Shown here one piece after another: positions 10,348-20,694 of a stretch of DNA of 52,950 bases. The notes under the pieces are model-generated. The model did not search any database. It had not been told where the DNA came from and was given only the letters and a program-made list of their open reading frames with translations. The stretch lies in assembly GCF_001929375.1 (NCBI RefSeq), contig NZ_MSGO01000016.1, forward strand, positions 1 to 52,950, in the 5' to 3' direction. Position 1 is the stretch's first letter. Each line of letters opens with the position of its first letter. The translations under genes and the position numbers were made by a program. This stretch comes from Actinomyces oris (lineage in GTDB: Bacteria > Actinomycetota > Actinomycetes > Actinomycetales > Actinomycetaceae).

Positions 10348-12135
10348 TCAGGGCAGGGGGAAGGAGGGATCGCTGACCTCGGAGGTGAGCACCCGCCACA
10401 TCGCCCCGCGACGCTGCCAGGTCTGCCCGCTCTCATCAATGATGAGGAGGGACTCCTCGGAGCGGTCGGAGATGACGGAGCGGGCCCCGCGCACCCCGAC
10501 CAGCGTGTTGACCGCCCCGCCGACCTGAACGAGACGCACCTCCGGCACGCCTCCGCCCTCGGTGCCGGCAGAGGCCAGAACGCACACGGCATTGGGGGCG
10601 CACCAGGACAGTCCGCGCATGCCCTTCTCACTGGCGTGGGGCACCTCCAGGGCCGGCCCCAGCCCGGTGGGACGACCGTCCTGGTCCCTGATGATGATGG
10701 CGACGGCGACCCGTCCGTCGGTTCGCCGCACGGCGATCCGCTCGGACTCCACGGACAGGTCGAAGGCCGTGACCGCGCCATCCTGCAGCCAGGACGACTC
10801 CAGGGTGGCGCGCTGCCCCGAGCCGTTGACGGCGGTCAGACGACCCTCGGCCAGCAACCAGGCCCAGCCGTGCCGGTCGCCCATCGGCGCCCCCAGTCCA
10901 CCGGCGCCCGCGGAGGCATCCCCCACCGAGAGGATGACGCTGGCGGACGCCTGCCCCCGGGGCAGGCGCAGCAGGCTGGAGGCCGACAACGCATAGACGG
11001 ACCCGTCCGCCCCCAGGCTCGGGCTGCGGGCCTCACTGGTCCCCAGGACCCGGTCGGTCGCCAAGGTGATGCGCCTGGCCCCCGTGCCGCGCACGACCGA
11101 GCCCTCCGACATGCCCACGATGGCTCCGACCTCGGGGGCCATCGGTGTCAGCTGGGCGGGGGCGCCGAGGTCGACGGTGCCGGCGAGCACTCGTACGTGG
11201 TCGATACCGCTGATCTGAACGAGGCTCTGCTCGATCTGGGCCACCATGAGCCGACGGGCGTCCTCCGAGGCGGGGTCGGAGTCCGCGCTCAGGTGGACGG
11301 TGGCGGTGCCCGCCTCGACGACGACCCCCCGCCCCGCCCGCTCGGCGTTGCGTGGGATGAGGTTGGTGGCCCCCTTCGCAAGCCAGTCCGAGGGCCCGGC
11401 CAGCAGCCCGGAGACGAGGGAGTCTGTCTGCGAGCTGCGCGGGTACCACCGCAGCTCGGGGACGAACCTGGAGCGGTCACGGGACAGGAAGGCCAGGGAG
11501 CTGACCGCGAAGTTCTGCATGAGTCGGGAGAAGGGCAGCAGGATGCCCTGGGGCAGACCGACGATGCGCCACTGGCCGGTGGAGTTGGTGGCCAGGGAGA
11601 ACTCGCCGGCATAGGTGCTCCCCTCCGGGGCGGGGGTGAAGACGCCCAGGGAGTTGAGGACCCCCACCTGCCCGGAGGTCACCGTGAAGGAGCCGTTGGC
11701 CGCCACCGAGACCTGTGGCTCGGTCGACCCGCTGTAGGCACTCACCGTCTCCAGGGGCTTCCACTGCGCGACGGCGTGATCGCTGAGGAACTGCTTGGCG
11801 GTGGCGAAGTCGTCGGAGAACCCTGCGATGGTGGCGCGCAGGAAGCCGTTGACGATGTCCTCGGCCGAGTCCCCCTCGCCCGGTCCGGGCGCGGTCTCGA
11901 TGAGGGCGTTGGTGTCGGAGGCGGCCACCCCGGAGCGGGTGACGCCGCTGGAGCTCGGAAGCGTCGTGCAGCCGGCCAGCACGCCTGCGGCCGTGGCCGA
12001 GATCAGTCCCAGCGCGCCGCGTCGCGACAGTCTGGCCGGAGCCGTCCGGGAGGCCTCGATGGACTCGACGGGCTCAGTGGGCTCGCAGGACGCGCGCCCC
12101 TCGGTGAGCGCGTTGCGGTTCGTCGGCTGCGTCAT
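10348..12135 (-). CDS. lpqB: lipoprotein LpqB (GerMN plus beta-propeller)
   Basis: 595-residue lipoprotein partner of the MtrAB system. A long N-region contains LSRRGALGL (36-44), a twin-arginine-like motif, followed by a hydrophobic stretch and the lipobox LAGC, so Cys56 is the predicted lipidated residue. A GerMN (sporulation/germination) domain occupies roughly 70-300 and the C-terminal half is the LpqB beta-propeller domain (repeated blades such as GADGSVYALS and DRHGWAWLLA). Start is ATG 12135, overlapping the mtrB stop as ATGA with AGAGGGG 8 bases upstream; a GTG at 12144 is the less likely alternative. In mycobacteria LpqB interacts with MtrB and affects MtrA phosphorylation; the same operon order supports that role here. 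Confidence 0.93.
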   Translation of the reverse strand: MTQPTNRNALTEGRASCEPTEPVESIEASRTAPARLSRRGALGLISATAAGVLAGCTTLPSSSGVTRSGVAASDTNALIETAPGPGEGDSAEDIVNGFLRATIAGFSDDFATAKQFLSDHAVAQWKPLETVSAYSGSTEPQVSVAANGSFTVTSGQVGVLNSLGVFTPAPEGSTYAGEFSLATNSTGQWRIVGLPQGILLPFSRLMQNFAVSSLAFLSRDRSRFVPELRWYPRSSQTDSLVSGLLAGPSDWLAKGATNLIPRNAERAGRGVVVEAGTATVHLSADSDPASEDARRLMVAQIEQSLVQISGIDHVRVLAGTVDLGAPAQLTPMAPEVGAIVGMSEGSVVRGTGARRITLATDRVLGTSEARSPSLGADGSVYALSASSLLRLPRGQASASVILSVGDASAGAGGLGAPMGDRHGWAWLLAEGRLTAVNGSGQRATLESSWLQDGAVTAFDLSVESERIAVRRTDGRVAVAIIIRDQDGRPTGLGPALEVPHASEKGMRGLSWCAPNAVCVLASAGTEGGGVPEVRLVQVGGAVNTLVGVRGARSVISDRSEESLLIIDESGQTWQRRGAMWRVLTSEVSDPSFPLP

Positions 12136-14024
12136 CGGCGCCACCCCTCTTCCTCAGTCTCCTCAGGTGTGCGGGTGGCGGGCTCCTGACCGGGAAGGAC
12201 GACGACGACCCGGCCGACGTCCTCGGTGACCGCGTCATGGCTCTCCCCGGCCAGGGGGATGTCGCCCAGGACGACGCTCTGGCGTGCCCGGCGCGTGGCG
12301 GGCGCGGGCCCCAGGGGCCCGACCGGGGAGAAGGGGGACTCCTCGTCAATGGGGATGCCGGCGCGGGCCACGGCGGGCGCGTCCTGCGGGACGAGCTCGA
12401 GCGGCCCGGGGCCAGTCAGCCGGCCGGGACCGCCGTCAGTCCCCTGGGTGCGGGGCAGGACCAGCAGGAAGGAGGAGCCGTCGGCCGGCCATCCCCAGGC
12501 CGAGAGGCGACCGCCGTGCAGACGGGCGTCCTCCATGGCGATGGACAGTCCCAGGCCGGTCCCTCCCAGGCTGCGTTTGCGCGAGGGGTCGGCCCGGTAG
12601 AAGCGGTCGAAGACCTTGGTGACCACGTCAGGGCTCATGCCGATCCCGTGGTCGCGCACCCGCACCGCGACCGCGTCGTCGTCCACGGCGACGGTGACGT
12701 CCAGCGGCTTGCCCTCGCCGTGCTCGAGCGCGTTGACCACAAGGTTGCGGATGATGCGCTCGACCCTGGTGACATCGATCTCCGCGGTGGCCGGCTCCTC
12801 GGGGAGGTGGAGGCGCAGCTCGGTGCCGGTGGCGTCGAAGTGGAACTGGGTGGTCTCAATGACGGTGTCGACCACCTGGGCGAGGTCGATCCTCTCCAAC
12901 CGGAGCTTGACGTTTCCGGAGTCGATGCGGGAGATGTCCAGCAGGTCGGTGAGCATGGTCTCGAAGCGGTCCACGGAGCTCGACAGGACCTGGATGCTGC
13001 GCAGGGCGAAGGGATCGGAGATCTCCTCGCGCGCGTCCTGGATCTGCTCCGTGGCCAGGCGGATCGAGGCCAGCGGGGTGCGCAGCTCGTGGGAGACGTC
13101 GGAGACGAAGAGGCGCTGCACCTTGGACAGGGACTCCAGGCGCTCGATCTGGTCCTCCAGTGAGGTCGCCATGTGGTTGAAGGACCTGGCCAGGGTGGAT
13201 ATCTCATCCTCCCCCTCAATGCTCAACCGCTCGGCCAGCAGCCCGGAGGCCAGACGCTCGGCGGCCCGGGCGGTGTGCCGCACGGGGCTGAGCACCCATC
13301 TGGTGAAGGCCCACACCACGACGATGAGGATGGCCAGGAAGCCCAGCCCCCCAATGGTGATGTTGCGCGAGGCCAGGGAGACGATGCGCTGCTCACTGGC
13401 CAGGCTGTAGACGAGGTAGAGGTCGTACTCCCCCGCCAGGGGCAGGCTCACCCGGGTCCCCACGATGAGCCCCGGATCCGTGCCCCCCTCATCGTTGGGA
13501 ACCGCCACCGACTGCCAGTACTGGGCGCGCGCCCCGCCCTCATCAAGGGCCCGGGACATCTCACTGGTGATGAGGGAGCGCAGGCGGGTGTCGGTCTCCA
13601 GGTCGTTGACGACCGTCGTCGAGGTCTCCTCCTCGTTGCGCAGCATGAGAACCCCGACCCCTCCGGAGGAGGAGATCGAGTTCTTGGCGCCGTTGACCTG
13701 CCGCTCCGCCGTGGCCGAGACCTCATCAACGGTGACTGCCGTGGTCGAGTCGAACTCGGCCTGGGCGACGCTGGCGCGCAGCGCGGCGTCGGCGAGGATG
13801 ACGTCACGCTGATCGGCGAACACCTCGGACCGGATCCGGTCGGTCACGAAGGTCAGCAGCAGCACGATGAGAAGCAGACCGATGACGGTGGCGGTGCACA
13901 CCATGCGCACCTCCAGGCTGCGGCGCAGCAGCCCCGGCAGAGGCAGACGCCGGACAAGACCCTCATCCGCGGTGCCCACCGATGACCCCATCGACGTGCC
14001 CACTGAATTACGCATCGGGTTCAT
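12132..14024 (-). CDS. mtrB: sensor histidine kinase MtrB
   Basis: 630-residue membrane kinase. Transmembrane segments lie near residues 42-60 and 224-243 with an extracellular sensing region between them, then a HAMP domain (about 244-297), the phosphoacceptor box SDVSHELRTPLAS with His312, and an ATPase domain with N-box (RNLVVNALEHGEG) and G-boxes (RDHGIGM, GGTGLGLSI). A proline-rich cytoplasmic tail follows. MtrB phosphorylates MtrA to control envelope and division genes. ATG 14024 is chosen because it lies after the mtrA stop; an upstream GTG/ATG frame to 14081 would overlap mtrA by 32 bases, and ATG 14015 is another option. The ribosome-binding site is unclear. The stop overlaps lpqB (ATGA). 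Confidence 0.94.
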   Translation of the reverse strand: MNPMRNSVGTSMGSSVGTADEGLVRRLPLPGLLRRSLEVRMVCTATVIGLLLIVLLLTFVTDRIRSEVFADQRDVILADAALRASVAQAEFDSTTAVTVDEVSATAERQVNGAKNSISSSGGVGVLMLRNEEETSTTVVNDLETDTRLRSLITSEMSRALDEGGARAQYWQSVAVPNDEGGTDPGLIVGTRVSLPLAGEYDLYLVYSLASEQRIVSLASRNITIGGLGFLAILIVVVWAFTRWVLSPVRHTARAAERLASGLLAERLSIEGEDEISTLARSFNHMATSLEDQIERLESLSKVQRLFVSDVSHELRTPLASIRLATEQIQDAREEISDPFALRSIQVLSSSVDRFETMLTDLLDISRIDSGNVKLRLERIDLAQVVDTVIETTQFHFDATGTELRLHLPEEPATAEIDVTRVERIIRNLVVNALEHGEGKPLDVTVAVDDDAVAVRVRDHGIGMSPDVVTKVFDRFYRADPSRKRSLGGTGLGLSIAMEDARLHGGRLSAWGWPADGSSFLLVLPRTQGTDGGPGRLTGPGPLELVPQDAPAVARAGIPIDEESPFSPVGPLGPAPATRRARQSVVLGDIPLAGESHDAVTEDVGRVVVVLPGQEPATRTPEETEEEGWRR

Positions 14025-14049
14025 TGTATGGCGCCCGATGCGCCGTCGC

Positions 14050-14730
14050 TCACGCGGATTCGCCGACCCTGTAGCCGACACCGCGCACCGTCACCACGAT
14101 CGAGGGACGCTCGGGGTCCTTCTCGATCTTGGCCCGCAGGCGCTGAACGTGGACATTGACCAGACGGGTGTCAGCCGGGTGCTGGTAGCCCCACACCTGG
14201 CTGAGGAGCTCCTCGCGGGTGAAGACCTTCCACGGCGAGCGGGCCAGGGTCACCAGCAGCTCGAACTCCAGCGGCGTCAGGGAGATGACCGACTCGCCGC
14301 GCTTGACCTGGTGACCGGCGACGTCGATGTCGAGGTCCCCGGCACGCACGTGCTCGGCCGCGCCGGGGTTGGTGCGGCGCAGACGGGTGGAGACGCGGGC
14401 CAGCAGCTCCTTGGACTTGAAGGGCTTGGTCACGTAGTCGTCCGCACCGGCCTCAAGACCGGCGACGACGTCCTGCGTGTCGGTGCGCGCGGTCAGCATG
14501 ATGATCGGCACGTCGGACTCGGATCGGATGAGCCGGCAGATCTCGACGCCGTCGAGCCCCGGAAGCATGAGGTCGAGCAGGACCAGATCGGGGTTGACCT
14601 CGTGGAAGGCGTCCAGGGCCTTGGCCCCGTCATGACAAAGGGTGGGCGTGTAGCTCTCCGACTCCAGCATGATGCCGATCATCTCGGCCAGGGATGCATC
14701 GTCGTCGACGACCAGAATGCGCGTGCTCAT
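14050..14730 (-). CDS. mtrA: response regulator MtrA
   Basis: 226-residue OmpR-family regulator. The receiver domain carries the acidic pair DD (9-10), phosphoacceptor Asp53 (LLDLMLPG) and the conserved Lys of TKPF near 102; the winged-helix DNA-binding domain (about 130-226) contains LTPLEFELL and VNVHVQRLRAKIE. First gene of mtrA-mtrB-lpqB. In related bacteria it is essential or nearly so and controls cell-wall, division and osmotic genes. No Shine-Dalgarno is visible; CAAGAT ends 7 bases before ATG 14730, so a leaderless message is possible. An imperfect inverted repeat and GTAAC/GTAAA half-sites lie upstream. Confidence 0.96.
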   Translation of the reverse strand: MSTRILVVDDDASLAEMIGIMLESESYTPTLCHDGAKALDAFHEVNPDLVLLDLMLPGLDGVEICRLIRSESDVPIIMLTARTDTQDVVAGLEAGADDYVTKPFKSKELLARVSTRLRRTNPGAAEHVRAGDLDIDVAGHQVKRGESVISLTPLEFELLVTLARSPWKVFTREELLSQVWGYQHPADTRLVNVHVQRLRAKIEKDPERPSIVVTVRGVGYRVGESA

Positions 14731-14805
14731 AGCCCGTATCTTGGCATGAGCCCCAGGACCCGAGGGACATCCAGGCCACCGAGATGGCGTCCACAGTTTC
14801 CTCAG

Positions 14806-14831
14806 GGATTTACGAGAATCCCCTCAGTTAC
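14806..14831 (-). promoter_or_regulatory. candidate operator upstream of mtrA
   Basis: About 80 bases before the mtrA start there is an inverted repeat GGGATT-N6-AATCCC flanked by two copies of CTCAG. On the minus strand GTAAC (14831-14827) and GTAAA (14813-14809) occur 18 bases apart, resembling halves of the GTAAC-type MtrA site, although the known spacing is shorter. Autoregulation is an inference. Confidence 0.3.
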
Positions 14832-15000
14832 GGGAAAAAACGGCGTCAGCGCGCCCAAGAGCCAGGAATATTGCGGCCGAACCGTGATCTTCGAGGGGCC
14901 CCGGCCCGGACACGTCCACAGGGCAGCACGCAGCCCCAGCGGCATATTTCCTCCTTCAGGGGGAGGGCGCGACGACGGCCGAGCATGACAGCATGGGCTT

Positions 15001-16311
15001 ATGAGTACCGATTCTCATCCCGACGACGTCAGTCCGAGCGGTGACTCGGGCCGTCAGCCCCCCACCGCCCCCGGTGGGGGCTTCGTCGGAGGCGACCAGG
15101 ACGGATGGCAGGCCCCCGACGCCGGGGCCTTCACAGGAGCCCCCTCCTACCCGGCGCAGGACTCCGCACCGGGGGCTCAGTATCCCGGCTACGGCGGCTA
15201 CCAGACGCCACCGGTCGGCCAGCCGGGCCACACGGGCGCATCGGGTCCCGGCTACACCACGTATCCCGGCGCTTCCGCGGGCCCCGGTGCACCCGGGTAC
15301 CCGGGCTATGGCGGCTACACGTCGGTCCTGGCCCCCAAGCCGTCGATCATTCCGCTGCGGCCGCTGTCCATCGGGGAGATCCTCGGAGGCGCCTTCGAGT
15401 CCCTGCGCGCCAACCCCAAGGCGATGTTCGTGCCCGCGCTGGTGGTCATGAGCATCGTGGGGCTCATGTCCGCCGGCAGCCTCGCCCTGTTCCTGTCCCG
15501 GCTCAGCCTGCCGAACCTGACGTCCGGAAAGGTTGAGCTCTCCGACGCCGACCTGGAAGATATCGGGTCATCGTTGGTGGGCCTGTTCGTCCAGCTCGGC
15601 GTGACCAGCGTGCTGAGCATGCTGGCCACCTCGATCCTCATCGGCCTGCTCATCGTGACCGTCTCACGCACCATTCTGGGCCGCAAGGCCTCCCTGAGCG
15701 ACGTGTGGCAGCGCACCCGACCGCGAGTGTGGGCCCTCATCGGTCAGACGCTCCTCATCCAGCTCATCCTCACCGTCATCACCGCCGTCTTCGTCGCGCT
15801 CGCCGTCGGCATCGGCTGGGCTCTCCTGGGGAACATCATCGTCAACGGGGCCGATGAGGACTCCGCCGGGGTCATCATCGTTGCCTTCCTGGTGCTCCTT
15901 GCGGTGATCGCCGCGCTCGGGCTGGCGACCTTCGCGCTGATGTGCAAGCTGTGCCTGGCACCGGCGGCACTGGTCCTGGAGAACATCGGCGTCCTCGAGG
16001 GGATCTCCCGCTCCTGGACCCTCACGCGGGGCTACTTCTGGCGGATCGTCGGCATCCGTCTGCTCTCCTTCATCATCGTCTTCTTCGCCACCCAGGTAGT
16101 GTCCCAGGGCGTGTCCATCGTCATGCAGGGGATCGCGTACGCCGCTCCGAGCACCACGATCGCGGTCATGGTGGCATCGACGCTGCTCAATAGCCTCATC
16201 CAGGCCGCGATCCTGCCCTTCGACTCCGCGGTGGTGGCGCTCATGTACACCGACCTGCGGATGCGCTCCGAGGGACTGGACGTCGAGCTGCGTCACGCCG
16301 CCGGAGTATGA
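15001..16311 (+). CDS. GDPD-type membrane domain protein
   Basis: 436-residue integral membrane protein resembling the glycerophosphodiester phosphodiesterase membrane-domain family (PF10110 type), without a catalytic phosphodiesterase domain. Residues 1-115 are a cytoplasmic Pro/Gly/Tyr-rich region with recurring PGYGGY motifs; IIPLRPLSIGEILGGAFESLRANPK marks the start of the membrane domain, followed by about six to eight hydrophobic helices and a short polar tail. Opens a module with DUF4129, DUF4350, MoxR and DUF58 genes, 7 bases before the next start. No clear ribosome-binding site precedes ATG 15001. The biochemical role is unknown. Confidence 0.82.
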   Translation: MSTDSHPDDVSPSGDSGRQPPTAPGGGFVGGDQDGWQAPDAGAFTGAPSYPAQDSAPGAQYPGYGGYQTPPVGQPGHTGASGPGYTTYPGASAGPGAPGYPGYGGYTSVLAPKPSIIPLRPLSIGEILGGAFESLRANPKAMFVPALVVMSIVGLMSAGSLALFLSRLSLPNLTSGKVELSDADLEDIGSSLVGLFVQLGVTSVLSMLATSILIGLLIVTVSRTILGRKASLSDVWQRTRPRVWALIGQTLLIQLILTVITAVFVALAVGIGWALLGNIIVNGADEDSAGVIIVAFLVLLAVIAALGLATFALMCKLCLAPAALVLENIGVLEGISRSWTLTRGYFWRIVGIRLLSFIIVFFATQVVSQGVSIVMQGIAYAAPSTTIAVMVASTLLNSLIQAAILPFDSAVVALMYTDLRMRSEGLDVELRHAAGV

Positions 16312-16318
16312 GCCGGCC

Positions 16319-17005
16319 GTGGTCCTTCTCAGCACGATCAGCATCGAGGCCCCGGCGACCCCAGACGCCGCCGAGGGCCGGCGCGCCGCAGGAAGGGAGC
16401 TCTCCCGCCCGATCTACCACGACCATCACGATCTGTGGGACCGGATCTGGAGCTGGATCCGGGAGCTCTTCGATGCCGGCAGCATGGTCCCGGGGGTTCC
16501 TTCCTGGGTGTCGACGACCATCGTGGTCCTCGTCGTCGCCGCCGGTATCGCGCTGCTGATCCTCCTGCTGACCAAGTTCTCCTCGGCACGCCGGGTAGCG
16601 ACGCCGCCGTCGTTGTCAGTGCTCACCGACGACCGCGACGCCGCCACCCTGACCCGAGCCGCGAACGCGGCGTCCGCGCGAGCAGACTTCGCCACCGCCG
16701 TCGTCGAACGGTTCCGCGCCATCATCCGTTCCCTCGACGAACGCGGGATCATCGACGAGTACCCCGGCATGACGGCCCTCGAGGCGGCCGCGCTCACCCA
16801 CCGGGCCCTCGGTGAGCACCGGGTCGTTGCCCCGCTGCACGAGGCCGCTCACCTGTTCGACGCCGTCCTCTACGGTCGAGTGGTCTCCACCAGCGCCCAG
16901 GACCAGCAGATGCGCGAGCTCGCCGATCAGATGGCCACGGTCGCGCTGCCCACCGGACGCGCCCTCGCCGGTGCCTCCGCCCAGGCCGCGGAGAGGCCTG
17001 CATGA
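16319..17005 (+). CDS. DUF4129 domain membrane protein
   Basis: 228 residues with a single transmembrane helix (about 66-85, TTIVVLVVAAGIALLILLL) after a short N-terminal region, then a cytoplasmic helical DUF4129 domain (about 110-210; FATAVVERFRAIIRSLDERG, PGMTALEAAALTHRAL). Start is GTG 16319. An ATG at 16308 overlaps the upstream stop but is in another frame with an unrelated arginine-rich product, so I rejected it. DUF4129 proteins are regularly encoded next to MoxR and DUF58 genes, as here. The gene ends with an ATGA overlap into DUF4350. Confidence 0.85.
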   Translation: MVLLSTISIEAPATPDAAEGRRAAGRELSRPIYHDHHDLWDRIWSWIRELFDAGSMVPGVPSWVSTTIVVLVVAAGIALLILLLTKFSSARRVATPPSLSVLTDDRDAATLTRAANAASARADFATAVVERFRAIIRSLDERGIIDEYPGMTALEAAALTHRALGEHRVVAPLHEAAHLFDAVLYGRVVSTSAQDQQMRELADQMATVALPTGRALAGASAQAAERPA

Positions 17006-18209
17006 GCACCTCCACGGCGACATCGCAGCACTCCACGCCCCCGCCCTCCCCGGTCGAGGCGTCCCAGGCCCAGGTGACGGGCCCCCACTGGTCCCGGCGC
17101 TGGCGCCGGTGGCGCCCGGTCTTCATCGCGGTGGCCCTCATGATCGTCCCCGTCCTGGTCACCGTGTGGACTCGGACCGTCACCTCCACGACCCCTCTGG
17201 CCATCGACAACCCCAAGGACTGGGGAACCATGGCCGTCGCCGAGCTACTGCGCCACGAGGGAGTCTCCGTGAGCAAGGCGGGCAGCCTCTCCGAGGCCGT
17301 GGATGCCGGCCGCCAGGGCGCGACCATCGCCGTGGTCAACGCCGACCGGCTCAGCGGCGAGGACAGGCGGGCCCTGGCCCAGGCGGGTGGAGACGTCGTC
17401 GTCATCGGCGCTGAGGGCGGCAGTGACGCTCTGGCGGGACTGACGGACATGACCGCCAAGGGCACCGCCGCAACGACCTCCACCACCCTGGTGCCGCAGT
17501 GCGACGACGCCGACGCCCAGGCCGCCCAGAGCCTGGCCGGCACGCGCGCCTCGGTGTCTTTGCAGGGCGATGACGACGCCGTCGGCTGCTTCCCGGTGGG
17601 CGAGGACCGTTACGCCTACGCCACGGACTCCCTGCCCAGCGGTGCCACGCTGCGTGTCCTGCCCGATCCCGCACCGGTGACCAACGCGCACCTGGCCCAG
17701 GAGGGGAACGCGGCCCTGGGCGTGCGCGCGCTGGGGCACCACAGCCGCCTGCTGTGGCTGGACGGACAACACATGGAGGCCCCCTCCGTGTGGAACTCCC
17801 CCTCCACACCGCCCTGGCTCCCGGTCCTCATCTTCCAGCTCCTCGTCATCGCCGGCGTGCTGGCGATCGTTCAGGGGCGTCGCTTCGGCGGCATCGTGAG
17901 TGAGGACCTGCCCGTCGTCGTGCGCTCCACCGAGACCATGGTGGCCCGCGGGCGTCTCTACCGTCAGGGCTCGGACCGGCCCCGGGCGGCTCAGGCCCTG
18001 CGCTCGGGCGCCGCGCTGCGTCTGGGTGCCGCGTTGGGCCTGCCCCCCGGGACCTCGCGCCGTGACGTCATCGCCGCCGTCTCCTCGGCCTCCGGCACCG
18101 CTGCCTCCACGGTGGACTCGCTTCTCTACGGTCCGCCGCCCTCCAGCGACAGCGCCCTGGCCACCTTGGCAGTTCAGCTCGACCAACTCGAGAGCGAGGT
18201 TCACTCCAC

Positions 18210-18213
<4 letters not shown>
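17002..18213 (+). CDS. DUF4350 domain membrane protein
   Basis: 403 residues with transmembrane helices near 40-58 (PVFIAVALMIVPVLVTVW) and 272-290 (PVLIFQLLVIAGVLAIV), separated by an exported Rossmann-like DUF4350 domain that includes WGTMAVAELLRHEGVSV and GATIAVVNADRL. The cytoplasmic tail is Ala-rich and helical. DUF4350 folds like ThuA/glutamine-amidotransferase-type domains but catalysis is not established. Overlaps both neighbours by ATGA, so it should be made in fixed proportion with DUF4129 and MoxR. Confidence 0.85.
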
Positions 18214-19313
<1,100 letters not shown>

Positions 19314-19378
19314 GGCATCGGCCGCCGGCGGCCAACAGCACAGAACCGATCACCTGACCGACTCACGACAGGAGTGGC

Positions 19379-20671
19379 ATGTTCCTGACGATGCGCGCCG
19401 TGTGGGCGATGCTTGCGGGGATCGCCCTGGTCCTCATCGCGCCGCGCCCGGCCACCGTGCTGGCCTGGGCCGGCGTGGTCATGGTCCTCGTCGTGATCGA
19501 CGTGGTCTGCGCCCCCTCGCCGGCGGTGCTGCGGGCCTCGCGCTCCGTGAGCCACGGAGTGCGGCTGGGAGAGTCGATCACCGAGACGCTGACGCTCACC
19601 AACACCGGTCGGCGCACGGCCCGCCTCCTGCTGCGCGATGCCTGGCCCCCCAGTGCCGGGGCGACCCACGAGCGCGGGACGATGACGCTCCCACCGGCCC
19701 AGCGCCGTCGGCATTCCACGGTGCTCACGCCCCGACGCCGGGGGGATCGCCGGGCGGGGCCGTTGACCGTCAGGGTGATGGGTCCTCTGGGCATCGCGGG
19801 GCGGCAGGCGTCATTGGACGTTCCCGCCTCCGTCCGGGTCCTGCCGGCCTTCCGCTCACGTCGCCACCTGCACTCGCGACTGGCCCGGCTGCGGGAGATG
19901 GATGGGCGCAGCGCCGTCATGGTGCGCGGGGAGGGGACCGAGTTCGACTCCCTGCGCGAGTACGTCGTCGGAGACGACGTGCGCTCCATCGACTGGCGCT
20001 CCACCGCCCGCCGGGGCGAGGTGCTGGTGCGCACCTGGCGCCCGGAGCGCGATCGCAGGGTTCTCATCATCATCGACTCGGGCCGCCTGTCCGCCGCCCG
20101 GCTGGGGGACGCCCCCAGGCTCGACGCCCAGATCGAGGCCACCCTGCTGCTGGCGGCCCTGGCCTCCCGCGCCGGCGACCGGGTCGACGTCCTGGCCATG
20201 GACGACGCCGTGCGCGCGCAGGTGCGCGGCAGCGCCGGACCGGGGCTCATGACCGAGCTGGCCGAGCACCTGACCGATGTGGAGCCGCGCCTGACCGAGC
20301 TCGACTGGGCCCTCGTGGCCTCCCTGGTGCGCACCACGCTCTCGCAGCGTGCACTGGTGGTGGTCATCTCCGCCCTGGACGGCAGCGCCGGGGACGCGAC
20401 GATGATTCGGACGCTGGCGGCTCTGGCCCGGGATCACACGGTCGTTCTCGCCTCGGCCATGGACCCCGAGCTGGAGGAGCTCAGGGCGGCACGGGACGAC
20501 ACCGACTCGGTGTACGTGGCCGCCTCCGCGGAGAAGGACCTGGTGGAGATGCACGCCGTGCGCCGCCGCCTGAGCCGCGGTGGGGTGGAGGTCGTGGAGG
20601 CGCCCGACCAGGGGCTCGCTCCGGCACTGGCCGACCGCTACCTGGACCTCAAGGCGGCGGGGCGGCTATGA
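19379..20671 (+). CDS. DUF58 domain protein (vWA-like)
   Basis: 430 residues. Two hydrophobic helices at the N-terminus (about 5-45) anchor the protein, followed by a beta-rich region and the DUF58 signature GTEFDSLREYVVGDDVRSI and DWRSTARRGEVLVRTW; RVLIIIDSGRLSA is the D-x-S-type metal site of a vWA-like fold. DUF58 proteins are the usual partners of MoxR ATPases. It is preceded by CAGGAG close to ATG 19379 and lies 65 bases after moxR in the same operon. It converges with the SpoIIM gene with a 23-base gap and no visible hairpin. Confidence 0.9.
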   Translation: MFLTMRAVWAMLAGIALVLIAPRPATVLAWAGVVMVLVVIDVVCAPSPAVLRASRSVSHGVRLGESITETLTLTNTGRRTARLLLRDAWPPSAGATHERGTMTLPPAQRRRHSTVLTPRRRGDRRAGPLTVRVMGPLGIAGRQASLDVPASVRVLPAFRSRRHLHSRLARLREMDGRSAVMVRGEGTEFDSLREYVVGDDVRSIDWRSTARRGEVLVRTWRPERDRRVLIIIDSGRLSAARLGDAPRLDAQIEATLLLAALASRAGDRVDVLAMDDAVRAQVRGSAGPGLMTELAEHLTDVEPRLTELDWALVASLVRTTLSQRALVVVISALDGSAGDATMIRTLAALARDHTVVLASAMDPELEELRAARDDTDSVYVAASAEKDLVEMHAVRRRLSRGGVEVVEAPDQGLAPALADRYLDLKAAGRL

Positions 20672-20694
20672 GGCGCACTGTGACGGCACCCGGC

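Noticed and set aside
16308-16559. ATG overlapping the stop of the GDPD-type gene (ATGA)
   Set aside because: It opens a different frame with an arginine/proline-rich peptide; the GTG 16319 frame encodes the DUF4129 protein with a clear transmembrane helix.
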